Shown here piece after piece: positions 42,608 to 49,756 of a stretch of 50,544 nt of DNA. The notes beneath the pieces were generated by a model, which did not search any database, had not been told where the DNA came from, and worked only from the letters and a program-made list of their open reading frames with translations. How positions within the stretch are numbered: position 1 is the first letter of the stretch; every line of letters starts with the position of its first letter. Location of the stretch: assembly GCA_039197765.1 (NCBI GenBank), contig JBCCTX010000011.1, positions 1 through 50,544 of the forward strand, given 5' to 3'. The position numbers and the translations under genes were made by a program. Source of the stretch: JBCCTX01 sp039197765 (lineage in GTDB: Bacteria; Bacteroidota; Bacteroidia; J057).

Positions 42608-43498
42608 ATGGCGAAGATACAACGTAAAAAAGGCTTGGGAAGAGGCTTAAGCGCTATTCTACCTGATACAGAAGAAGTAGTAAAGGAGCAGGCGACAGGC
42701 CACTCGATGGGGGTGGGCGAAATCGCGATTGACCAGATAGAAATGGTTAATCAGTTTCAACCGCGAACGGAATTTGATGAGAAAGCCTTGGAGGAACTTT
42801 CTGCTTCCATTAAAGTTCACGGGGTCATTCAACCCTTGACAGTTCGCAAACTAGAAACGGGAAAGTACCAACTCATTGCTGGAGAGCGGAGGATGCGCGC
42901 TGCAAAACTCGCCAAATTGAAAAAAGTCCCCGCCTTTATTCGAGCAGCAAATGATGAGCAAATGCTGGAGATGGCCTTAATAGAAAATATTCAGCGCGAA
43001 GACCTCAACCCTATAGAAATCGCCATCTCCTTCCGCCGTATGATTGATGAACTAAAGCTTAAGCAAGAGGATCTTGGAAAAAAAGTAGGGAAGAACCGAT
43101 CTACAGTAACCAATTATTTAAGTTTGCTCAAACTCCCTTCAGAAATAATGAATGGGGTGAGAAACCGCAAAATCTCCTTGAGCCACGCCAAGGAGCTCGT
43201 TTTACTTAAAGATAAAAACCGACAACTGGATATTTACTATCAAATTATCGCCAAAGGGCTTTCTGTGAGGCAAGTGGAAAAACTGTGTCGAGAAGAAAAA
43301 GAGTTGGCCAAGGCTTCCCAAGAAGCAGAAAAACCCTCAGCGCACCAGATCCAGCTTTCCCGGGTTGAGCAAGAACTTACCCATAAGTTTGGGAACAAAA
43401 TTAAGTTGAAGCAATCTAATTCTGGTAAGGGGGAAATTGCAATTCCCTTTAATTCCACTGAAGATCTCAACCGCATTCTTGAAATATTGGAATTATAG
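42608..43498 (+). CDS. parB: Chromosome-partitioning protein ParB
   Basis: 296 residues. The N-terminus (KKGLGRGLSAILPD) is the typical ParA-interacting segment. The CTPase/N-terminal domain follows with ERRMRAAKLAKLKKVPAFI (the 'GERR' CTP-binding motif is GERRMRA) and MALIENIQREDLNPIEIA; a central HTH (LGKKVGKNRSTVTNYLSLL) and a C-terminal dimerisation domain complete it. ParB loads at parS, spreads as a CTP-dependent clamp and guides origin segregation. The usual immediate upstream partner parA is missing; a histidine kinase is there instead. No clear parS site was seen in the window. Confidence 0.97.
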   Translation: MAKIQRKKGLGRGLSAILPDTEEVVKEQATGHSMGVGEIAIDQIEMVNQFQPRTEFDEKALEELSASIKVHGVIQPLTVRKLETGKYQLIAGERRMRAAKLAKLKKVPAFIRAANDEQMLEMALIENIQREDLNPIEIAISFRRMIDELKLKQEDLGKKVGKNRSTVTNYLSLLKLPSEIMNGVRNRKISLSHAKELVLLKDKNRQLDIYYQIIAKGLSVRQVEKLCREEKELAKASQEAEKPSAHQIQLSRVEQELTHKFGNKIKLKQSNSGKGEIAIPFNSTEDLNRILEILEL

Positions 43499-43568
43499 CC
43501 TCTAATTGCACCCTCAAGGATTTCCCTAGCTGATACAACGAAGCGAGTTGCTGTAAGGACTTTAGGGT

Positions 43569-44243
43569 ATGAGAAAATTAGTTTTTATCGGGTGTTTATT
43601 TTGTTGGGGCCTTTCCCTCCAAGCTCAGGATCAAGTTAGAGACAGTGTAATAGCTGCGGCACAGGCTGATACCCTTATCTCGACTGTGGATAGCTTGATT
43701 TCCTTTCTCCCTGATTCTGCAAAACAAAAAAAAGGATTTTTTACTAATATATTTTTTCCAGGTCCCAGGCCCCCCTTTGATCCTGAAGTTGCCTGGAAGC
43801 GGAGCCTCTTGGTTCCCGGATGGGGGCAGATCTATAACCGAGACTTCTGGAAACTTGCCTTTGTGTACGGAGGATATGTAGGCGTCGGTTTAGTAATTCA
43901 ATTCAACGACAGCCGATACAAAGAATTTCGACAGGCCTTTATTGAACGGAATGACGATGATCCAGAGAATGATAACGCCTCCTTTCCTGAAACCGTATCC
44001 ACCGAAGGAATTAAGCGCGCAAGGGACAACGCCCGACAGGATAGAGATTTATCTATAATTGCCGTGGCAGGAATGCACCTGCTTCAGACCATAGAAGCCT
44101 ATGTAGATGCCCATTTAAGGGGGTTCGATGTTTCAGATGATTTGAGTCTCGATCTTCACCCAGACGTAGGGGGAAATTCCCCTGTGGGCGCCCAGAGCTG
44201 GCAACCGGGTTTGACCTTAACTTGGCGCATAGGGAATGAGTAG
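43569..44243 (+). CDS. DUF5683 family membrane protein
   Basis: 224 residues, with signal peptide (MRKLVFIGCLFCWGLSLQAQ). The conserved core WKRSLLVPGWGQIYNRDFWKLAFVYGGYVGVGL is near residues 75-108; a second hydrophobic helix lies around DLSIIAVAGMHLLQTIEAYVDAHLRGFDVSD. This is the Bacteroidota DUF5683 family, regularly found between parB and dapB. Its function is unknown; the position suggests a link to the cell envelope or to division. It is in the same direction as parB with a 70-base gap. Confidence 0.88.
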   Translation: MRKLVFIGCLFCWGLSLQAQDQVRDSVIAAAQADTLISTVDSLISFLPDSAKQKKGFFTNIFFPGPRPPFDPEVAWKRSLLVPGWGQIYNRDFWKLAFVYGGYVGVGLVIQFNDSRYKEFRQAFIERNDDDPENDNASFPETVSTEGIKRARDNARQDRDLSIIAVAGMHLLQTIEAYVDAHLRGFDVSDDLSLDLHPDVGGNSPVGAQSWQPGLTLTWRIGNE

Positions 44244-44383
44244 GGTTATTAGTTCACACTTGGCTGTAAACTATAAGACAATAATCTTAAACTTCATCAT
44301 GGTTTCAGAGAAAATAGAATCCTGTTATTTCATCAACTTAACAGTAGTTCTCAGTAACTCTTTATCAAATACAAAAGTACACT

Positions 44384-44460
44384 CTACCGACCACCGACCA
44401 CCGACCACCGACCACCGACCACCGACCACCGACTACCGACTACCGACCACCGACCACCGA
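44384..44460 (+). repeat. Eleven-unit heptamer tandem repeat upstream of dapB
   Basis: Eleven perfect 7-base units without interruption: one CTACCGA, six CCACCGA, two CTACCGA, two CCACCGA. It ends 11 bases before the dapB ATG and therefore lies in the dapB 5' leader. A coding frame through it (44236-44493) is an artefact of the repeat. Copy number could vary by slippage. Confidence 0.95.
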
Positions 44461-44471
44461 CAAAAAATCAC

Positions 44472-45209
44472 ATGGCAAACATCGCACTGTTAGGATATGG
44501 AAAAATGGGGAAGGCCGTTGAACAGGAGGCTTTACAGCGAGGCCATCAAATTGTGGCAAGAATAGACCAGGATACACCTCAGGAGTGGTCAAAGTTGGTT
44601 TCTGGAAAGGTAGAGGTGGTTATTGAGTTTACCCACCCCGAGAGCTTTCAAGGAAATTTTGAAAAAGTAATGGGTTTGGGAATTCCTATGGTCACAGGAA
44701 CTACAGGCTGGTATGATCGCAGGAAGAAGTTTGAAGAAAGCGTAGGGGAGGTGCAAGGAGCTTTTCTCTATGCTTCCAACTTCTCGATTGGGGTCAATAT
44801 TTTGTTTCTCCTAAATCAGCGCTTAGCTCAGCTCATGAATGGCCAACCCCAGTACGATTGTTTTCTGGAAGAACAGCACCACAAGTTCAAGGCGGATGCT
44901 CCCAGCGGTACGGCATACTCCCTAGGTAGCCAGGTTTTGGAAAATTTGGATCGAAAAACCCGATTTAGCGATGCCTCTTTGCGCTCACGGGCTCCCGCCC
45001 CTGAGGAACTCTCCATAGGCTTTACTCGAGCGGGAGGGATAATTGGTAAACATGTAGTCTCCTATACCTCAGAAATAGATACGGTCTCTATTACCCATGA
45101 AGCACATAATCGCAGAGGCTTTGCCCTAGGAGCGGTGATAGGTGCGGAGTGGGTATTAGATAAGCAAGGCTTTTTTGAGTTTTCCACTATATTTGATCAA
45201 TTGGGATAG
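44472..45209 (+). CDS. dapB: 4-hydroxy-tetrahydrodipicolinate reductase
   Basis: 245 residues, the short Bacteroidota form. It catalyses the NAD(P)H-dependent reduction step of the diaminopimelate/lysine pathway in the cytosol. The nucleotide-binding motif is ALLGYGKMGKAVE at the N-terminus; VTGTTGWYDR, SNFSIGVNILFLLNQ and the catalytic EEQHHKFKADAPSGTA (His-His and Lys) follow. The C-terminus SITHEAHNRRGFALGAVIGAEW is also characteristic. It follows DUF5683 after a 228-base gap that contains the heptamer array. Confidence 0.96.
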   Translation: MANIALLGYGKMGKAVEQEALQRGHQIVARIDQDTPQEWSKLVSGKVEVVIEFTHPESFQGNFEKVMGLGIPMVTGTTGWYDRRKKFEESVGEVQGAFLYASNFSIGVNILFLLNQRLAQLMNGQPQYDCFLEEQHHKFKADAPSGTAYSLGSQVLENLDRKTRFSDASLRSRAPAPEELSIGFTRAGGIIGKHVVSYTSEIDTVSITHEAHNRRGFALGAVIGAEWVLDKQGFFEFSTIFDQLG

Positions 45210-45251
45210 GGGTTTTATTCCCAATGATGTAAATTTGCAACTGAGTAAGTA

Positions 45252-45283
45252 ATAAATTGGAAACTTTGAAGTTTCTAATTTAT
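45252..45283 (+). terminator. Long hairpin downstream of dapB
   Basis: ATAAATTGGAAACTT (45252-45266) pairs with AAGTTTCTAATTTAT (45269-45283) over 15 positions, 14 of them perfect and one G-T. It is followed by a TATTTTTA stretch. It is probably the end of the dapB transcript, or a structured leader of the next gene. Confidence 0.5.
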
Positions 45284-45324
45284 AGGGTAGTATTTTTAGG
45301 GAAAATCGAGTCCTTGAAATTCAA

Positions 45325-45372
45325 ATGAATTCAGAATCTATAGAATTAATCTTAGCTGAGTTAGCTGCATGA
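45325..45372 (+). CDS. Possible 15-codon leader ORF coupled to the LETM1-related gene
   Basis: ATG at 45325 opens a frame encoding MNSESIELILAELAA and ends in TGA that overlaps the ATG of the next gene (ATGA at 45369). Such an overlap is typical of translational coupling. The peptide has no recognised function and the arrangement may be chance. Confidence 0.3.
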   Translation: MNSESIELILAELAA

Positions 45373-46649
45373 GTCCAAATGAAAAAGGGTGGTTGCGCAG
45401 ATACATAGCCTTTAGAAGGCGACATTTGATCGACAAGGAATTTCCTTTGTCCCCCTACATGGATTTGGAAAGCGGAGAATTTCTCTACAAGCTGATACAA
45501 CCTACGGGATTGATTTATGGACATCCCTTACTCTGGGATGACATTGAGCATCCCCGTCAGAATGAATGGGATGAGAATGCACGGGTGAAAGTTTTGATGA
45601 CCGAAAGCTTTTTGCAATGTGGGATTTATCTCTACCATCCTCCCAAGAATTCAGAAGAAGAGATCGATCGATTATTCCAGAAAGTGGTATCAGACGTAAA
45701 AACCTTCTACCAGCAGAGCTTTAACCAAAGTCCTACGAGTTCATATGGAAAGTTTTTTCCTCAGCGCAGTGATCTTTCTGTGATTGAAGGTCTGCTAGAT
45801 CAGCGCATTGCCCTCCCCAGAAGGCTCAGCAATTTCTGGACGGGCTTTTTTCACAACAGCTTAATCTATCTCGACCTCATTTTCTTCTTAAGGTGGGCAG
45901 AATTGGAGGCTTCAGACTTTGACTTTGGCCTTCATCGAGAGCGAGAACTTGTACGAATCAACCTGTTGAAATTAATCGCTGCTACAGCTAATGCGGATAA
46001 AGAAGTAAGTCCTGAGGAAAAAATCCTTTTCAACTTTTTCCTGGAATCAGCTGCCCTTCCAGCGAATAAAATGAAGGCTGCTCGTGCTTACCTTACACAG
46101 GGTATTACCCTTGCGGATATTGACCTTCGGTTTATCAATCAGTGGGTCCTGAAGAAATACTTTTTGGAAATCGCCCTTTTGACTATCCGCGCAGATCGGG
46201 ATATTAAGTCTGAGGAAATGGACTACCTGGAAAAACTGGTGGTGAAGCTCGACATGGACCCAGCTGAGATAGGCCACAGCATGATTGCCATAGAGAATTT
46301 TATAGCGGATCACAAACCCCGAGTACATTACTTACAAACCAAGCAATTGTATCGACTGGCGAGTGAGCGCTACGCCAACAGCCTCCAATTGGCCGTGCGT
46401 AAAAATCGAAGACGCATTACCCAGGAGATCGCTGAATCAAAAGAACTGATGTACCTGCTAGGCAAATCTCGGAAAGAAGAACTTTCCCCCGAGGAATGGG
46501 AAAAGGTGCGCAAGCAATTGCTCGATATCCTTAAAGCTATTCCTACCTTTACCATTTTTATGTTACCCGGTGGGTCAATTACCCTACCGCTGCTGTTAAA
46601 AATTTTGCCTAAAAAGGTGCTGTATCCGAGTTCTTTTTTAGAGGATTAG
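45369..46649 (+). CDS. LETM1-related biofilm-associated protein
   Basis: 426 residues, no signal peptide. It starts with the family's short MxPxxxGW motif (MSPNEKGWLRRYI). The middle has a TerB-like helical segment (LLKLIAATANADKEVSPEEK). The C-terminal ~70 residues (LMYLLGKSRKEELSPEEWEKV, then TFTIFMLPGGSITLPLLLKI and LYPSSFLED) match the LETM1 ribosome-binding-like domain of a Bacteroidota family named for biofilm-associated members. One hydrophobic stretch near the C-terminus may contact the membrane. The molecular role is not known. Confidence 0.8.
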   Translation: MSPNEKGWLRRYIAFRRRHLIDKEFPLSPYMDLESGEFLYKLIQPTGLIYGHPLLWDDIEHPRQNEWDENARVKVLMTESFLQCGIYLYHPPKNSEEEIDRLFQKVVSDVKTFYQQSFNQSPTSSYGKFFPQRSDLSVIEGLLDQRIALPRRLSNFWTGFFHNSLIYLDLIFFLRWAELEASDFDFGLHRERELVRINLLKLIAATANADKEVSPEEKILFNFFLESAALPANKMKAARAYLTQGITLADIDLRFINQWVLKKYFLEIALLTIRADRDIKSEEMDYLEKLVVKLDMDPAEIGHSMIAIENFIADHKPRVHYLQTKQLYRLASERYANSLQLAVRKNRRRITQEIAESKELMYLLGKSRKEELSPEEWEKVRKQLLDILKAIPTFTIFMLPGGSITLPLLLKILPKKVLYPSSFLED

Positions 46650-46841
46650 AAAGGGGTTATCTTCGCGATTCTTTTTCGCTAACTACCTTAAAATTTTATT
46701 TAGACTAATTCTAATTTAAAGTTCGTAATTTACTTTTTACCAATTAGTTAGAAAGTTTTTATTAACTTCACTATCGTACTAATACAGTAAACGCCTTTTC
46801 CTATCTCTTTAACACCTTTGTTAAATTTTAAACATTTAGCC

Positions 46842-48383
46842 ATGAATTCGAAACCTTATGCTAAACGGTATGGGCATGGTACCCATCTAAAAACCAAAAG
46901 TTACTTTTCTCCTTCTTACATTGATCATTGTTCGGACACCTTTGGATACATGTTTCCTGAGGTGGCCCAAAATCCTAACAATACGTTAGCTTGTACAGAG
47001 GAGAATAGAACGCTACTCATTGAACTAGGGGATGCCCTAGGGGAAAAATCAGACGATCCTTCGACTGATTCTGTAATACCCGCAGGATATACCTATCTGG
47101 GGCAATTCATTGATCACGATATTACACTAGACCCTTTTTCTACCCTTGATTGTGGGCAGGACCCTCACAAAACGCAGAACTTCCGGACTCCTGCCTTAGA
47201 TCTTGATGCGATTTATGGGAGAGGACCGGCCGTAGATCCCTTTTTATATGATCACGATCCTAACCTGGGAATTGGTGCAGGCATTAAACTGTTGCTTGGG
47301 ACCAATAGACCCACCGGACCCGGAGGTCCTAGAGGGCTTAACGGCATCCCTGGAATTCCTACCAATTCTGATCTGCCTCGCACTTCTGATTTTACCGCGA
47401 TTATTGGCGATCCGCGAAACAACGAAAACTTACTAGTTTCCCAGTTGCATCATGCTATGCTCAAGTTTCACAATGCAGTAGTGGATCATCTCATTATGAA
47501 GGGACAAACAGGTGATGATTTATTTGAAAAAGCTCGGGAAATTGTAACTCATCACTATCAGTGGGTGGTGATCTATGACTTTTTGAGAAGAATTGTGGGC
47601 GATGCAGTTATAAATCTTGTTAAAAATGGCCATCAAAGGTTCTTCAAGGTTGATAAGATTTTTATGCCTGTAGAGTTCTCAGTTGCAGCATATCGCTTTG
47701 GCCATAGTATGATTAGAACCGACTATCATATAAACGATGGTGATTTTAATCCTGCGACCCTAATTGAGCTATTCGAATTCGTTCGGGTCCCAAGGTTACC
47801 TGTTTTTTCAAATTGGGTAGTAGATTTTAACAGATTATTTGAAACGGGTAGAGAATTGCCGATCAACTACGCTAAAAAGATAGATACCCATCTTTCTAAG
47901 CAGCTTGAAAGTCTACCTGGGGCGGATCCTACGGATAGAATCATGCGAACACTTGCCATTAGAAATTTATTAAGAGGGCTTGCCTTCGGTGTACCTACGG
48001 GACAAAGTGTGGCAGAATACATGGGGGGGGTACCTTTGACAGAATCCATGATCAAGGAAAATGCTACCCCTAAGGAATTGGAGATTTTGAATACATGCGG
48101 TGGGCGCCTACTAAAAAAGACCCCCCTCTGGTATTATGTGTTGAAAGAGGCAGAATTGACAGGAGGGAATAGTTTAGGACAAGTGGGTGCAAGAATCATA
48201 ACAGAGGTATTTATTGCCCTCCTGGAAACGGATAAGCGTTCGTTTTTAAACCGTAAAGGAGGATTTACACCTCATTTACCTCGAATTAATGGGAAAGCGG
48301 CTGGAGATTATGATATGGTAGATATTTTACATTTCTCTGGTGTATTAAGGCCCGAAAGAGTTATGGCCTCAATGAGTCTTTAA
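46842..48383 (+). CDS. Animal-type haem peroxidase
   Basis: 513 residues from ATG 46842; an in-frame TTG at 46818 is less likely. The distal region is YLGQFIDHDITLDPFS, the counterpart of the GQxxDHD motif of myeloperoxidase-like enzymes, containing the distal histidine. AAYRFGHSMIRTDY holds the proximal histidine. HHAMLKFHNAVVDHL and IRNLLRGLAFGVPTGQSVA are further family landmarks. The enzyme should use hydrogen peroxide to oxidise halides or organic substrates. There is no signal peptide and no sorting domain, so the location is uncertain. It is a single gene ended by the terminator at 48431. Confidence 0.9.
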   Translation: MNSKPYAKRYGHGTHLKTKSYFSPSYIDHCSDTFGYMFPEVAQNPNNTLACTEENRTLLIELGDALGEKSDDPSTDSVIPAGYTYLGQFIDHDITLDPFSTLDCGQDPHKTQNFRTPALDLDAIYGRGPAVDPFLYDHDPNLGIGAGIKLLLGTNRPTGPGGPRGLNGIPGIPTNSDLPRTSDFTAIIGDPRNNENLLVSQLHHAMLKFHNAVVDHLIMKGQTGDDLFEKAREIVTHHYQWVVIYDFLRRIVGDAVINLVKNGHQRFFKVDKIFMPVEFSVAAYRFGHSMIRTDYHINDGDFNPATLIELFEFVRVPRLPVFSNWVVDFNRLFETGRELPINYAKKIDTHLSKQLESLPGADPTDRIMRTLAIRNLLRGLAFGVPTGQSVAEYMGGVPLTESMIKENATPKELEILNTCGGRLLKKTPLWYYVLKEAELTGGNSLGQVGARIITEVFIALLETDKRSFLNRKGGFTPHLPRINGKAAGDYDMVDILHFSGVLRPERVMASMSL

Positions 48384-48430
48384 GTCGGCTAACATATTTA
48401 CATAGATTGAGCTGAATCTGTGGTATAACG

Positions 48431-48462
48431 AAAATCTATGGCATTAACCTGCCATAGATTTT
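48431..48462. terminator. Bidirectional terminator between the peroxidase and PycTM genes
   Basis: AAAATCTATGGCA (48431-48443) pairs perfectly over 13 bases with TGCCATAGATTTT (48450-48462), loop TTAACC. A-rich and T-rich flanks on either side let it work for both convergent genes. Confidence 0.9.
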
Positions 48463-48490
48463 TCCTTAAAATAAAGTGGATCTACGCATT

Positions 48491-49669
48491 TTACATCAAA
48501 AGCAAAATCACCAACAATGCTACCACACTCAGCACCAGCCCCCCAATAAATACCCGATAGGAGATGGTCAACAAGCGATACTTCTTTTGCAGCACCTGAC
48601 CCAGACTGTATAAATCCTTGGAAAGGTCGTCATAGAGAATTTCCTGGTCTTCTTTGAGGTCTTTTAAGTAGTCTACAAATTCCGGCTTACTCAATTGCAG
48701 GAAGTTCCCAAAGTAGAGCATACTCACCTTGTGTGCCGCGATGTCTTCTTTTGCAAATATGTTTTGGGATACCTTGGGAATGGCTGAGAGAACTGCGAAA
48801 ACGATAGCAATGAGGGAGCTAAGCATCAAGATAACCAGCGGAATAATGAGCATCCTTCGTTCTATCATGAAGGCTTGGCCCATAGAGAGACCTGCACTCC
48901 CAACGGTAATGATAATGGACAATACCAAGGTATTGATACTGATGATCATGTTGGCTTTGCCATCTGCGATGGAGCTGAAGTCCATGTGATTCTTCAAGGT
49001 CACTCGGTACACCGTATCTACGCCTCGACCAAAGTCTTTTCCCGTTTTTTTGCGTATGTCTTCCTTCTCCGCTTCACGCAATTCGCCATTGATTTCGTCT
49101 ACATTTCTGTTTTTTCGATCGCCAAAGGCCTCCAAGGCCCAGGGGGTATAGATCTTCGTGTTCAGGAGGAGATTCTGCATGAAGACTTGCCAATCTAGCA
49201 CAGAGAATTTGGAAGCTTCCTTTTCTTCCTTTTCCATCCGGAGTAAGTTACCCACACGATCGAGTTTTTTCTCCCCCAGAAAGGACCAATAGGCATCATA
49301 AAGGATTCTTTCGGCTAGAGCCTGAGGTTGGGGATCTAGGAAGGCTCCTATTAAAATTTGGACGATTGCCTTAATACGCTCTTCATGTACTTCTCGTTCC
49401 CCTAAATAATCTTGGAGGATGTGCACACTTTCTCGCCAAGGGCTTGCGTAGTCTTTTGTAAAACCCGTTTCGCAGAACCAAGCTGCAATCAGTAAATTTT
49501 GCAATTCTTTTTTGGATAGTTCAGCCTGGGTTCCAAAGTCTCTACAAATTTCTACGATGTGTTCTGTGTGTGAAAAGTTGTGAAATACATTATTGGGGGA
49601 TAATTTCTCTAGGAACAGCTCCTTAACGTATTTGCTGGCTTCCAATTCTTTGTCAATATGTTTTGCCAT
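48491..49669 (-). CDS. Degenerate HD domain fused to a Pycsar-effector-like transmembrane domain (PycTM)
   Basis: 392 residues. Residues 1-200 have the fold pattern of an HD phosphohydrolase (HNFSHTEHIVEIC at 30-42, LLIAAWFCETGF at 59-70, ERILYDAYWSFLG at 120-132). The metal-binding HD pair is replaced by Cys66-Glu67, the following His-Glu by Arg79-Glu80, and the later DAD by DAY. The C-terminal part is PycTM-like: a conserved NHMDFSSIADGKANMIISIN at 227-246, then two membrane helices (~243-264 and ~275-300) and a last one (~370-391). In Pycsar defence the PycTM domain disrupts the membrane on binding cCMP or cUMP. No cyclase gene is adjacent. The family assignment is by pattern. Confidence 0.75.
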   Translation of the reverse strand: MAKHIDKELEASKYVKELFLEKLSPNNVFHNFSHTEHIVEICRDFGTQAELSKKELQNLLIAAWFCETGFTKDYASPWRESVHILQDYLGEREVHEERIKAIVQILIGAFLDPQPQALAERILYDAYWSFLGEKKLDRVGNLLRMEKEEKEASKFSVLDWQVFMQNLLLNTKIYTPWALEAFGDRKNRNVDEINGELREAEKEDIRKKTGKDFGRGVDTVYRVTLKNHMDFSSIADGKANMIISINTLVLSIIITVGSAGLSMGQAFMIERRMLIIPLVILMLSSLIAIVFAVLSAIPKVSQNIFAKEDIAAHKVSMLYFGNFLQLSKPEFVDYLKDLKEDQEILYDDLSKDLYSLGQVLQKKYRLLTISYRVFIGGLVLSVVALLVILLLM

Positions 49670-49756
49670 TATGGGGGTATATCCGGATTAACTTTGCATA
49701 GGCTCACATAATATATAAAACCCTGGTCGATTCTAAAACAAAGCCTAACTTTCCGC

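Noticed and set aside
44384..44460. Possible CRISPR array
   Set aside because: The units are 7 bases long and contiguous, without spacers.
44236..44493. 85-codon frame through the heptamer array
   Set aside because: The protein is only a translation of the period-7 DNA repeat (TDHRPPT-like units) and overlaps the true dapB start.
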